Of a DNA stretch of 64,000 bases, positions 35,779-44,323 are shown piece by piece. Made by a program: the position numbers and the translations under genes. The notes under the pieces are model-generated. The model was not told the DNA's origin. It saw only the letters and a list, made by a program, of their open reading frames with translations, and did no database searches. The first letter of the stretch is position 1. The number at the start of each line of letters is the position of its first letter. Source of the stretch: UBA830 sp002295635 (GTDB lineage Bacteria; Pseudomonadota; Alphaproteobacteria; MPNO01; UBA830); contig DBHK01000019.1 in the NCBI GenBank assembly GCA_002295635.1, forward strand, positions 47,281 through 111,280, read 5' to 3'.

Positions 35779-37432
35779 TCGGGTAACCGCCGGCGAAATT
35801 GCCGCAATTTTTCTTGAAAGTTGCGATGTCAAACATGCCTTCGGTGTGATTAGCATCCACAATATGCCTATCCTTGATGCGATCGCGCGCCGCAATAATA
35901 TCAATTTCGTTGCGGCTCGGTCCGAGGGTGGTTCAGTCAACATGGCAGATGCCAATGCCCGGGTGCGTGGCGGTCTTGGGGTAGCAATTTCTAGCACAGG
36001 AACAGCGGCTGGAAACGCTTGTGGTGCTATCGTTGAGGCTTTGTCGGCGGGGACGCCGCTACTCCATTTGACCGGACAGATCGAGAGCGAGCACTTAGAT
36101 AGGAATAAGGGTTTTATTCACGAAGCACCTGATCAGGCGAGGATGCTGAGTGCGGCAGGGAAAGGTGCTTTCCGGGTTTGGTCAGCCGACACCATGGTCG
36201 GCACCCTAAAGGAAGCCGTTCGTCTAGCATTTACTCCGCCTATGGGTCCAGTCAGTGTTGAAATACCAATAGACGTACAAAAAGATTTGACAACAATTCC
36301 TGCAAGCATAGAGACGTTAGAGGTGCCAAGATCTGCACCAAACACGGCATCGGTTGACGCACTCGCCGAAGCGCTCGCCCAGAAGAAACGGGTCATGTTG
36401 TGGCTAGGCGGTGGCGCGCGCCATGCAAGTGATCCGGTAGCGCGACTCGCCAAGATAGGTTTTGGGATAGTTACAAGCGTTCAAGGTCGCGGCGTGCTGC
36501 CAGGCGACGATCATCAGTCATTAGGCGCATTCAACTTGCAGCCAGCCTCGGAGGAGTTCTACCAAACTTGTGATGCGATGCTTGTTGTGGGTTCTAGGCT
36601 ACGGTCCAACGAGACACTGACCTATAAGTTACAGCTGCCAGAGCCACTTTATCAGATTGACGCTGATCCGCTGGCAGGAGGTCGAGCCTATCCAGTGGAA
36701 ATGTTTGTTTGTGGGGATTCCAAGCGTACCCTTGAAATGTTAGCTGATCGACTAAAAAATAGGTTTGTCCCGGATAAGTCCTTCACTAAGGATATCCTTG
36801 TGGCCCAACAGCGTGCCGAGAGGGAAGTGCGCGATGCATTGGGCCCCTATGATGGCATAGTTGACGCAGTGATTGATGCAGTCCCGAGAGACTTTGTCTG
36901 GGTTCGAGATATAACTCTGTCGAACACTATTTGGGGGAACCGGTTACCACTACTTGATGGACCGCGTGACGGAGTACATGCTCTCGGCGGTGGGATTGGA
37001 CAGGGATTACCGATGGGAATCGGCGCAGCGCTAGGTGTGCAGGAGGAAGGGCGCAAGACACTGGTTCTAATAGGTGATGGCGGGTTTGCAGTTACCCTTG
37101 GTGAGTTCGCAACGGCCAAACAGGAAAATGCTGATATCGTGATCATTTTGATGAATGACGGTGGATACGGGGTGATCAAGAATATAGCCGATGCGCATTT
37201 CGGTGGACGCCGCGCCTACGTGGATATCCTTGGACCCGACTGGGGAAAGCTCTGTGGGTCGTTAGATATCCCCTATTGGCGAGTGGGAGAGGCGGAGGAT
37301 TTCCCCGAACTCCTTAAAGGCGCCATTACAAAGAATGGTCCTTCATTGATCGAAATAGACATGGCCTCGATTGGTCAATTCGCGCACGCCTTCGCCGGGC
37401 CACCGTCAAAAACGAAGTCTGATAGCACATGA
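35771..37432 (+). CDS. Thiamine diphosphate-binding enzyme (acetolactate synthase/benzoylformate decarboxylase-like)
   Basis: 553 residues from ATG 35771, overlapping the SDR stop; the longer open frame (35666) reads into the SDR. The ThDP family layout is present: HAFGVIS and the probable cofactor-activating Glu in ARSEGGSVN in the N-terminal domain, WLGGGARHAS opening the central domain, and IGDGGFAVTLGE...MNDGGYG binding Mg-ThDP in the last third. It decarboxylates or ligates 2-oxoacids. The FAD motif of true acetolactate synthase is not obvious, so a 2-oxoacid decarboxylase or benzaldehyde-lyase-type role is as likely. Its stop overlaps the start of the next gene (ATGA). Confidence 0.82.
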   Translation: MSDRVTAGEIAAIFLESCDVKHAFGVISIHNMPILDAIARRNNINFVAARSEGGSVNMADANARVRGGLGVAISSTGTAAGNACGAIVEALSAGTPLLHLTGQIESEHLDRNKGFIHEAPDQARMLSAAGKGAFRVWSADTMVGTLKEAVRLAFTPPMGPVSVEIPIDVQKDLTTIPASIETLEVPRSAPNTASVDALAEALAQKKRVMLWLGGGARHASDPVARLAKIGFGIVTSVQGRGVLPGDDHQSLGAFNLQPASEEFYQTCDAMLVVGSRLRSNETLTYKLQLPEPLYQIDADPLAGGRAYPVEMFVCGDSKRTLEMLADRLKNRFVPDKSFTKDILVAQQRAEREVRDALGPYDGIVDAVIDAVPRDFVWVRDITLSNTIWGNRLPLLDGPRDGVHALGGGIGQGLPMGIGAALGVQEEGRKTLVLIGDGGFAVTLGEFATAKQENADIVIILMNDGGYGVIKNIADAHFGGRRAYVDILGPDWGKLCGSLDIPYWRVGEAEDFPELLKGAITKNGPSLIEIDMASIGQFAHAFAGPPSKTKSDST

Positions 37433-38235
37433 TGGATGTCCTGCTAATCGGGTATGGTGCAATAGCGCAAGAGGTTCTGAAGCGGATCCAGCCTGGTGAG
37501 GCGGCCAATATCAACTCGATACTTGTTAGAGCCAACCGTGTTTCTGAGGTTCGCGATACTGTCTCGTCACGCGGGATAGAAGTCGTTTCTTCGTTAAGCG
37601 AACTTTCTGCCAAACCAGACTTGATAGCGGAGTGCGCTGGGCATTCAGGGGTACGGGAATATGGCGTCGAAGCGTTACGTAGTGGGACTGATTTTCTAGT
37701 GATCTCTATTGGAGCCCTCGCAGACACTGAACTTTTTGCAGCTCTCACCTTGGCGGCCAAAGAAGCTGGTTCAAAATTGATTCTAGCTGCCGGTGCCGTC
37801 GCTGGCGCGGATGCGCTGGCCGCCGCCCGCGTAGGTGGTTTGAACCGGGTAAAATATACGTCGCGAAAGCCGCCCAAGGCCTGGAAGGGCACGCCGGCGG
37901 AGGATGTCGCAAACCTTGATGAACTGACGGAGGAAATAACGCTATACCAAGGCAGTGCAGCAGAAGCCGCAAAGCGGTACCCACAGAATGCAAATGTAGC
38001 AGCAACTATAGCCCTGGCAGGGGTAGGTTTTGCCAAGACTGAGGTGCGTTTAGTTGCCGATCCTACCAGAGATGGTAACCTTCATCAGGTGCGCGCAGAA
38101 GGAGCATTCGGTTCCGTAGATATTGAAATTCTCGGTAATCCGCTGCCCGATAATCCGAAGACATCGACGCTCGCGGCCCATTCTGTGATCGCGGAAATCC
38201 GGCGCCGAGCAGAACCAGTCGAAATTGGCGGATAG
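37429..38235 (+). CDS. L-aspartate dehydrogenase-like protein
   Basis: 268 residues of the NadX/aspartate dehydrogenase family. The Rossmann motif is LIGYGAIAQ. The catalytic-domain segment NANVAATIALAGVGFAKTEV and the opening of the C-terminal domain (AAGAVAGADAL) match. Characterised members oxidise L-aspartate to iminoaspartate with NAD(P). In catabolic operons like this one they may act on another amino or imino acid. It is translationally coupled to the ThDP enzyme (ATGA overlap) and ends the operon. The substrate in this setting is inference. Confidence 0.78.
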   Translation: MMDVLLIGYGAIAQEVLKRIQPGEAANINSILVRANRVSEVRDTVSSRGIEVVSSLSELSAKPDLIAECAGHSGVREYGVEALRSGTDFLVISIGALADTELFAALTLAAKEAGSKLILAAGAVAGADALAAARVGGLNRVKYTSRKPPKAWKGTPAEDVANLDELTEEITLYQGSAAEAAKRYPQNANVAATIALAGVGFAKTEVRLVADPTRDGNLHQVRAEGAFGSVDIEILGNPLPDNPKTSTLAAHSVIAEIRRRAEPVEIGG

Positions 38236-38289
38236 AGACAGATAGATTTCACTCTTGTGAGATGGGCGGTGTGATTTCGTACCTCATTT

Positions 38290-38308
38290 CGATAATATCA
38301 TATTATCG
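38290..38308. promoter_or_regulatory. 19-nt palindrome upstream of the AhpD-fold gene
   Basis: CGATAATAT-C-ATATTATCG, perfect 9-bp arms around one base, 104 bp before the start at 38412 and 55 bp after the aspartate-dehydrogenase-like stop. It may be an operator for the next gene. There is no T-run that would make it a terminator. Confidence 0.35.
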
Positions 38309-38411
38309 GGACTGTGTGTTTCTATTCGGGAATTGCAGAGCAGAACTAGTTCCTGTGTAATAGGTGACTTATAATTATCCCTGATTGTGAGCAGGATGAA
38401 GGCCCCCTTAT

Positions 38412-39038
38412 ATGACTTCTAGTAACCGCAGCGGTGAAACTCCTGAACAATTAAACGGAATTGGCGCACTGCCCGTTCCGGATCCGGAAACGCTGGATAT
38501 TGATCTTCAGAAATATATGGAAATCTGTGAACAAAAACTTGGTCACATCCCTAATGTTGTAAAAGTTTTTTCATTGCGTCCTGCGAAATTGAGAACCTTC
38601 ATTGCTAAATACAATGAGATGATGCTCTCCGATGAAAGTGGATTAAGCCGACTAGAAAGAGAAATGATTGCTGTTGTTGTTTCATGCGTAAACCGATGCG
38701 TTTACTGCGTCACATCTCACAGTCAGGCTGTGCGAGAGTTCTCCGGCGACCCGGTGCTAGGCGATATATTGATGGTCAACTATCGTGAGGCCAATTTGAC
38801 GCCACGCCAGCGTGCAATCCTTGACCACGCTTGGAAGATGACTTCAGTTCCGGGTGAGACTGGCGAAGCGGACAGGCAAACCTTGGCTGACGCCGGATTG
38901 AGCCCTGAAGAGATTTTTGATCTTACCGACGTCATCGCCTACTTTAACTACACCAATAGAATGGCACACGGTCTCGGTATGCAGCCAAATGAATATTACT
39001 TCGGACGTAACCGATTGCCCGATCCAGAGTCAGAATAG
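38412..39038 (+). CDS. AhpD-fold carboxymuconolactone decarboxylase/peroxidase-related protein
   Basis: 208 residues. The redox motif is Cys96-V-Y-Cys99 with His103 (CVYCVTSHS) on the AhpD-type all-helical fold, and LTPRQRAILDHAWKMT is the second conserved helix. Length and the FNYTNRMAHGLGMQPNEYY ending match the peroxidase-related (CMD-like) family. It may detoxify peroxides formed by the oxygenases or act on a muconolactone. It stands 176 bp after the operon and 167 bp before the GroEL gene, and may be separately controlled by the 38290 palindrome. Confidence 0.82.
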   Translation: MTSSNRSGETPEQLNGIGALPVPDPETLDIDLQKYMEICEQKLGHIPNVVKVFSLRPAKLRTFIAKYNEMMLSDESGLSRLEREMIAVVVSCVNRCVYCVTSHSQAVREFSGDPVLGDILMVNYREANLTPRQRAILDHAWKMTSVPGETGEADRQTLADAGLSPEEIFDLTDVIAYFNYTNRMAHGLGMQPNEYYFGRNRLPDPESE

Positions 39039-39205
39039 ATTATCTTAGTTGGTATCACCAATCACCTTTATAGAGAACTGATCCTATAACGCTAGCCCGC
39101 TTTAGCTTGAATTCCAAGGCCGTATATTTGTCGAAGGTAGTGTATTTATGGAGTATCCTATTTCTATGCATTCACAGAGGTTGGAGTTTGCGTTAAACCG
39201 GGCTA

Positions 39206-40882
39206 ATGGCAACCGTCGCTATAAAGTTCGGGTTAGAGGCACAGCGCGAGATGCTTCGAGGAATCAATCTGCTTACCCGAACGGTGGCAGCAACGTTGGG
39301 TCCCAAGGGGAGAAACGTTCTGATCGAATCGGAGGGTGGTATTGGACCTCCCCGCATTACCAAGGACGGCGTGACCGTATCCGATTCTCTTCAAGTCGAT
39401 GGACAATATGATCAAATAGGGCTTCGTCTGATCCGGCGGGCTGGCCAGCGTGTAGGCGAAGAGTTTGGGGACGGTACCACGACAACAATTGTATTGGCAG
39501 GAGTATTGGCTTCCGAGGGCCTTAAGGCTGTAACGGCAGGGTATGACCCTATGGAGCTAAGGCTGGCCTTAAATGATGGAGTAAATACGATTATCGACGA
39601 ACTGCGACAACTGGCACAACCTGTTGGAGGACGTAGTGACTTGGAGCGTATTGCGACGGTTTCGGCTAACGGTGACGGTAATCTTGGTAGTATCATTGCT
39701 GCGGCCTTTGATAGTGTAGGCGTTGATGGGGTGGTTACCGTCGAGGGTGGTGAAGGCTTCTATACAACTTGGGAAAAATTGAATGGACTTCAATGGGAAG
39801 GAGGATACGTCTCCCCTTATTTTATGACTGACACAACAACTACCGAGTGTCGATATGAGAAACCACTGATTCTGCTTACCGAGCATACACTAGAGCAGCA
39901 CACTCAACTGTTAAAACTGCTTGAGGTATCGGTCAGGGAGAACCGCCCGTTGCTGATAGTGGCAGAGGCAGTGAAAGGAGAGGCCCTTCAGACACTGACC
40001 GTCAATAAAATAAAAAACAACCTTCGGGTGGTGGCCGGTAAGGGACCCTTTTTCGGCGATCGTCGTAGAGAAACTATGGAAGACTTAGCGCTTTTGACGG
40101 GTGCTACGCTTGTATCCGAGAGCCGGGGTACTAACAAATCAACTATAGACCCTGGGGTTCTGGGTACTGCTGACCGGGTCATTTTAAATAAGGATACTAC
40201 TACGATCATAGGTGCCGCAGGAGATTCAAGAGATGTTGCACGCCGCGCTAATAGCGTCAGGGCTGAGCAGGGGGCGAAGCGGAATACCCCGTTTCAGGAA
40301 AAGATACTCCGCGAACGTCTTGCTAGACTCACTGGCGGGGTGGTGGTGGTGCGGATCGGAGGCGCCAGCGAGATAGAAATTAAAGAGCGTCGAGAACGCG
40401 CCGATGATGCCGTGAGCGCGGTCCGCGCCGCTCCACTTGAGGGTATTTTACCAGGCGGAGGCGCGGGGTATATCCACGCGACTCGCCGGCTAACAAATGA
40501 TGATACAGAATTAGGAAGCGTTGCTGTAGGTATTTTGCGTCGAGTTCTAGCATCGCCCGCGGAGCGCATCGCTTTTAACGCCGGTTATGATGGCAGAATG
40601 ATTTCTGCGAAGCTGGCGGGATTTATGGATCCGTGCCAAGGTTTTGATGCTCAGGAGGGAGAATTTCGCGACCTATTCAAGGCCGGTATCGTTGATCCAG
40701 CGAGGATCGCGATCGCGGCGTTAGAAGCAGCGAATTCAGTAGCTTCCCTTTTCCTTACAGCGGCGGCCGTGATTAGCAAGCCGCTCCCGGAGCGGCCGAC
40801 AAGTTCGGGTAATATTCCTTTTGGTCCGGAGGCTAAAGATATGACTTCAGAAGAGGCAGGTCACTTCGGACTTCTGTCATGA
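39206..40882 (+). CDS. Divergent GroEL-like group I chaperonin
   Basis: 558 residues that align with GroEL from the first residues (KFGLEAQREMLRGIN) to TAAAVISKPLPERP. ATPase residues are kept: D54 in TKDGVTV, D89 in FGDGTTTT, and the late Asp in RADDAVSAVRAA, as are GPKGRN, INKDTTT-like and PGGG. It differs in the apical domain, with many substitutions in the substrate-binding helices, and its tail ends EEAGHFGLLS instead of repeated GGM. No groES is adjacent and a canonical groESL presumably lies elsewhere. It follows the AhpD-fold gene by 167 bp. A role in folding the oxygenases here is possible, as with dedicated chaperonins of some monooxygenase clusters. Confidence 0.9.
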   Translation: MATVAIKFGLEAQREMLRGINLLTRTVAATLGPKGRNVLIESEGGIGPPRITKDGVTVSDSLQVDGQYDQIGLRLIRRAGQRVGEEFGDGTTTTIVLAGVLASEGLKAVTAGYDPMELRLALNDGVNTIIDELRQLAQPVGGRSDLERIATVSANGDGNLGSIIAAAFDSVGVDGVVTVEGGEGFYTTWEKLNGLQWEGGYVSPYFMTDTTTTECRYEKPLILLTEHTLEQHTQLLKLLEVSVRENRPLLIVAEAVKGEALQTLTVNKIKNNLRVVAGKGPFFGDRRRETMEDLALLTGATLVSESRGTNKSTIDPGVLGTADRVILNKDTTTIIGAAGDSRDVARRANSVRAEQGAKRNTPFQEKILRERLARLTGGVVVVRIGGASEIEIKERRERADDAVSAVRAAPLEGILPGGGAGYIHATRRLTNDDTELGSVAVGILRRVLASPAERIAFNAGYDGRMISAKLAGFMDPCQGFDAQEGEFRDLFKAGIVDPARIAIAALEAANSVASLFLTAAAVISKPLPERPTSSGNIPFGPEAKDMTSEEAGHFGLLS

Positions 40883-41048
40883 ATCGGCAACGTCCTAGGG
40901 TGTTAACTAAGCGTTTGGACGGTTTAAGACCAAGATCAATCCTTGTTCGACTAGAGCGGTCGACATAATGCCCGGCTGTTTCGGGCGTCTAATAGGTCGG
41001 GTTACTCCTGTGCAAATGAAATTCATCATTCATTAAAAGGCATGTCTC

Positions 41049-41942
41049 TTGCCGGCCCATTTTATTCTTTCACTCTATAGTACTTGGCTTCGTCTGCCGC
41101 CCAACTTACGAGGCATTCTCTGGCTTAGCATTGGCACATTTATGTTCGCCATTGTGGACGTGTTTGTTAAATCACTGGGTGGTCGGTTTGATCCCCTGCA
41201 AATTTCCTTTTTTCGTTATAGCTGCGGTCTGATTTTTTTAATGCCGTTATTTATTAGGCTTGGTGCGTCGAATCTGAGGACTGGTCGCCTACCTCTTCAT
41301 CTGATGCGAATGTGTCTCGCTTTTGCAGCCCAGTTAGGAATTTTTATCACTGTTATCCATATGCCATTGGCCGAGGCGACGGCATTAATGTTCTCCAAAC
41401 CATTGTTTACGACACTAATCGCGGTGATCCTTCTGCACGAGGTGGTCGGGCGGCGGCGCTGGGTAGCGACGATCTTAGGCTTCATGGGGGTCTTGGTCTT
41501 GGTCCGCCCGGGAGCGGAGGCGTTTGATCCCATTGCCTTGGTCGCGGTTACATCAGCATTAACGTTTGCTGTTGCAAACGTTCTTATTCGCAAGATGTCA
41601 ACGACCGAGCCAACAGGCCGCATTTTATTTTACTATCATATTGGAGGCGTGACCGTATTTGCCCTTCCTACCTGGTGGGTTTGGAATTTACCAGATTTAA
41701 TTGACTGGCTAAAGTTGATCGGTATTGGAGGTCTCACGACGCTTGGTATATTTTGCTTTATGCGGGCGTTCGCGGTTGGTGAGGCTAATGCTGTGGGACC
41801 GGTTGAAAACGTTAGGCTGATTTATGCTGTTTTGTTTGGTTATTTACTCTTCGCGGAAATTCCTTCTATCTGGACTGCGGTAGGTGCTCTTATAATCGTG
41901 GGTAGTACCTACTACATCGCGCGGGGAGAGGCGCGAGAGTGA
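41049..41942 (+). CDS. EamA/DMT-family transporter
   Basis: 297 residues with ten hydrophobic helices in two EamA repeats of about 140 residues. Signature parts are FAIVDVFVKSLGG in the first helix, EATALMFSKPLFTTLI, VRPGAEAFDP and the second-half RAFAVGEANAVGPVENVR. The start appears to be TTG 41049 with AAAAGG 8-9 bases before it; the nearest in-frame ATG is inside the first membrane helix. Such proteins export or import metabolites; the solute is unknown. It is followed by a RidA/CnbZ-like gene after 55 bp. Confidence 0.82.
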   Translation: MPAHFILSLYSTWLRLPPNLRGILWLSIGTFMFAIVDVFVKSLGGRFDPLQISFFRYSCGLIFLMPLFIRLGASNLRTGRLPLHLMRMCLAFAAQLGIFITVIHMPLAEATALMFSKPLFTTLIAVILLHEVVGRRRWVATILGFMGVLVLVRPGAEAFDPIALVAVTSALTFAVANVLIRKMSTTEPTGRILFYYHIGGVTVFALPTWWVWNLPDLIDWLKLIGIGGLTTLGIFCFMRAFAVGEANAVGPVENVRLIYAVLFGYLLFAEIPSIWTAVGALIIVGSTYYIARGEARE

Positions 41943-41997
41943 TATTGATAGAACTTCAAACTGTCGATACCGTTCGAATTCAATAAAAGGAAGCAAT

Positions 41998-42753
41998 ATG
42001 ACAGAAACAGCTATATTCGAACCCGGCGGTTATAGGTATGTCCGGGGACCGTTCCAGTATTCCGGTGGGGTTGTTGCAGAGGTTGGATTTGCGCTAGAGC
42101 GGGTTCGGTTTCAGACGCCATTACCTCTGGAGGAAGGATTTGCACGAATCGAAAGCCACCTGGACCGGATTGGACGGCCATACACCTCTTTTGCTGCCTG
42201 CGAGTTACGTTCGCCGGAACCGTTTTCCGAGCAAGGCTTCATTGATTTTAACCGGGTCTATGTCGGCACGTTGGAACGTTGGGGGCTGTTTAAAGATGAG
42301 GAAAACCCGGTTGCGCGTTCGAATGTCTGTCCTGAAATCGATGCTCCACCTGAGCCCAGTTTCCATGCCTTCAGTTATACAGTCCCAGCCGCGGCTGATC
42401 AGTCACGGAGTTTCGTGATCGCCGGGTCTGCAGAATCACCCGAGGGCGGCGCGACTTACGAGGAACGAATTATTCGATTAGGGGAGACGTCCGAAGATGC
42501 GCTACTTGAAAAAGCGCAATATGTAATACAAGCGATGGAAAAACGTATGTCGGCGCTGGACGTTGGTTGGGAAGATGCCACAGTGACCCATGCTTACACG
42601 GTTCATGACCTTCACCCTTTTCTTGGTGACGAACTCGTATCCCGCGGTGCGGCCGACGCCGGCTTAACTTGGGTCTATGCTAGGCCGCCGGTAATTGGTC
42701 TAGAATATGAGATGGACGTCCGCGGCGTGCATACCGAGTATGTCATGGTCTGA
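41998..42753 (+). CDS. RidA/2-aminomuconate-deaminase-like protein (CnbZ-like)
   Basis: 251 residues. The C-terminal half has the RidA-like pattern ATVTHAYTVHDLHPFL...GLTWVYARPPVIGLEYEMDV. The N-terminal half (FEPGGYRYVRGPFQYSGGV, FAACELRSPEPFSEQGF) resembles proteins annotated as 2-amino-5-chloromuconate deaminase (CnbZ). If so, it releases ammonia from an aminomuconate-type ring-cleavage product, which with the amidase gene points to a nitrogen-containing aromatic substrate. AAGGAAG precedes the start. Family recognition is from memory and only moderately sure. Confidence 0.6.
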   Translation: MTETAIFEPGGYRYVRGPFQYSGGVVAEVGFALERVRFQTPLPLEEGFARIESHLDRIGRPYTSFAACELRSPEPFSEQGFIDFNRVYVGTLERWGLFKDEENPVARSNVCPEIDAPPEPSFHAFSYTVPAAADQSRSFVIAGSAESPEGGATYEERIIRLGETSEDALLEKAQYVIQAMEKRMSALDVGWEDATVTHAYTVHDLHPFLGDELVSRGAADAGLTWVYARPPVIGLEYEMDVRGVHTEYVMV

Positions 42754-42964
42754 TGGTGACGTTAAACCTATGCATCCGCTTACAACTCAGTTTCCCGCTT
42801 AGGCGTGAAGCCGGTTGTCTTTTCGGTCTATTTTCTTGAGCGGGAACACCGAATCATTCGGATGATACACCAGCTTAAGTTGGAAAACAGCAGCTCGATC
42901 AGGCGAGAACAAAACAGGAAAACTGCGAGAAATTCTATTTATTTTCAATTTATTGGTTTTTTTA

Positions 42965-42992
42965 TTGAAGAAAAGAACAAAAGGAGTACATT
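42965..42992 (+). promoter_or_regulatory. recA promoter with alphaproteobacterial LexA box
   Basis: GAACAAAAGGAGTACA (42975-42990) matches the alphaproteobacterial SOS box GAAC-N7-GAAC (Caulobacter-type GAACAANNNGAGAACA) with one mismatch, GTAC for GAAC. It lies inside a promoter of TTGAAG (42965-42970), 16-bp spacer and TACATT (42987-42992), so LexA would block it. A weaker second match, GAAC-N7-GAAA, is at 42907-42921. Confidence 0.65.
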
Positions 42993-43049
42993 GGGTTCAT
43001 TATAGAAGATTGCACCCATAACATCGGTATGGAATAAGGAGAGGTTGAG

Positions 43050-44156
43050 ATGGCTGAGGCGAACCTGAGAGTGGTTGACGGAGAAAACATGGACAGATCC
43101 GAAGCGGACAAGAATAAGGCGCTTGAAGCAGCATTGAGCCAGATCGAGCGCGCCCATGGCAAAGGTTCAATCATGAAGCTTGGCGACGGTTCAAATCCTG
43201 TAGATATTGAGGCGATCTCAACCGGTTCTATTGGGCTTGATATTGCACTTGGTATTGGAGGCGTGCCGCGCGGCCGCATCGTCGAAATTTACGGGCCGGA
43301 GAGTTCTGGAAAGACAACGTTGGCACTTCACATAGTGGCAGAAGCTCAAAAAAAAGGAGGTAATTGTGCCTTCATTGACGCAGAACACGCACTTGACCCG
43401 GTTTATGCCCGCAAACTAAACGTCGACGTTGAAGAATTGTTGATCTCTCAGCCTGACGCCGGCGAGCAGGCACTTGAAATTGCAGATACATTGGTTCGGT
43501 CAGGTGCGATAGACGTGATTGTGATTGACTCTGTCGCAGCGCTGGTACCAAGAGCGGAACTTGAAGGAGAGATGGGCGACACTCATGTTGGATTGCAGGC
43601 CCGGCTTATGAGCCAAGCACTGCGCAAACTGACCGGCTCTATAAACCGATCCCAATGCCTAATAATATTTATTAACCAAATTCGTATGAAAATCGGAGTA
43701 ATGTTTGGTAGCCCGGAAACCACCACAGGTGGCAATGCCCTTAAATTTTATTCTTCTGTGCGTCTAGATATCCGACGGATAGGTGCGATTAAAGATCGAG
43801 ACGAGATTGTTGGTAATCAGACTAGAGTCAAAGTCGTTAAAAATAAGATGGCGCCACCTTTTAAAACGATTGAATTTGATATCATGTATGGTGAGGGTAT
43901 CTCGAAGATGGGTGAATTGGTTGATCTTGGGGTCAAGGCTGGACTTGTTGAAAAATCGGGATCATGGTTTTCTTATGGTGATCAGCGGATTGGGCAAGGG
44001 CGAGAAAATGCCAAGACATTCTTGCTAGAGAATCGGGATATATCCGATCAACTTCAGCAAAAAATTCTTGAGCATGCCGGTGTGCTCAATGAAGCGGCGA
44101 TGACCGATCCACCCGGGATTATTTCAGATGAAGATGAAGAGGGAGCAGATTCATAA
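43050..44156 (+). CDS. recA: Recombinase RecA
   Basis: 368 residues. Walker A is GPESSGKTT (82-90), then QPDAGEQALEIAD and IDSVAALVPRAELEGEMGD, the DNA-binding loop region with INQIRMKIGVMFGSPETT, and an acidic tail ISDEDEEGADS. It catalyses homologous strand exchange and activates LexA autocleavage. AAGGAGAGG precedes the ATG, a LexA-type operator lies at 42975 and a hairpin follows the gene, so it is its own transcription unit. Length and sequence are standard for alphaproteobacteria. Confidence 0.98.
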   Translation: MAEANLRVVDGENMDRSEADKNKALEAALSQIERAHGKGSIMKLGDGSNPVDIEAISTGSIGLDIALGIGGVPRGRIVEIYGPESSGKTTLALHIVAEAQKKGGNCAFIDAEHALDPVYARKLNVDVEELLISQPDAGEQALEIADTLVRSGAIDVIVIDSVAALVPRAELEGEMGDTHVGLQARLMSQALRKLTGSINRSQCLIIFINQIRMKIGVMFGSPETTTGGNALKFYSSVRLDIRRIGAIKDRDEIVGNQTRVKVVKNKMAPPFKTIEFDIMYGEGISKMGELVDLGVKAGLVEKSGSWFSYGDQRIGQGRENAKTFLLENRDISDQLQQKILEHAGVLNEAAMTDPPGIISDEDEEGADS

Positions 44157-44183
44157 AAACGATAAACAGAAAAATTACAGATA

Positions 44184-44210
44184 AACAGGCTCCGGTGGCG
44201 GAGCCTGTTC
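44184..44210 (+). terminator. Hairpin after recA
   Basis: AACAGGCTCCG (44184-44194), loop GTGG, CGGAGCCTGTT (44199-44209), a perfect 11-bp stem 28 bp after recA. There is no U-run, only CTGTGTCT, so it may act as a Rho-independent terminator of the weak type or as an mRNA 3' stabiliser. Confidence 0.6.
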
Positions 44211-44323
44211 TGTGTCTGGACAGTGTCGATTTGGACCGTTAAAAAAAAGCGCTTTCCGGCCGGTCTTAGGCAATGTTCCCCCCCCCCGTTGGCCGGTGAA
44301 CTGAACAGGCGAATTTCGGACTA

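Noticed and set aside
39148..39411. 87-codon frame overlapping the GroEL start
   Set aside because: The GroEL frame at 39206 matches GroEL from its first residues, so this is an overlap shadow.
40970..41000. GCCCG/CGGGC hairpin after groEL-like gene as terminator
   Set aside because: Five-bp stem, no T-run, loop too large.
41042..41080. ATG at 41042 as start of the EamA gene
   Set aside because: It is out of frame and stops after 12 codons; TTG 41049 fits the protein.
44241..44287. A8 and C10 homopolymers before alaS as a regulatory switch
   Set aside because: They are outside genes, have no partner structure that I can see, and could be assembly artefacts.
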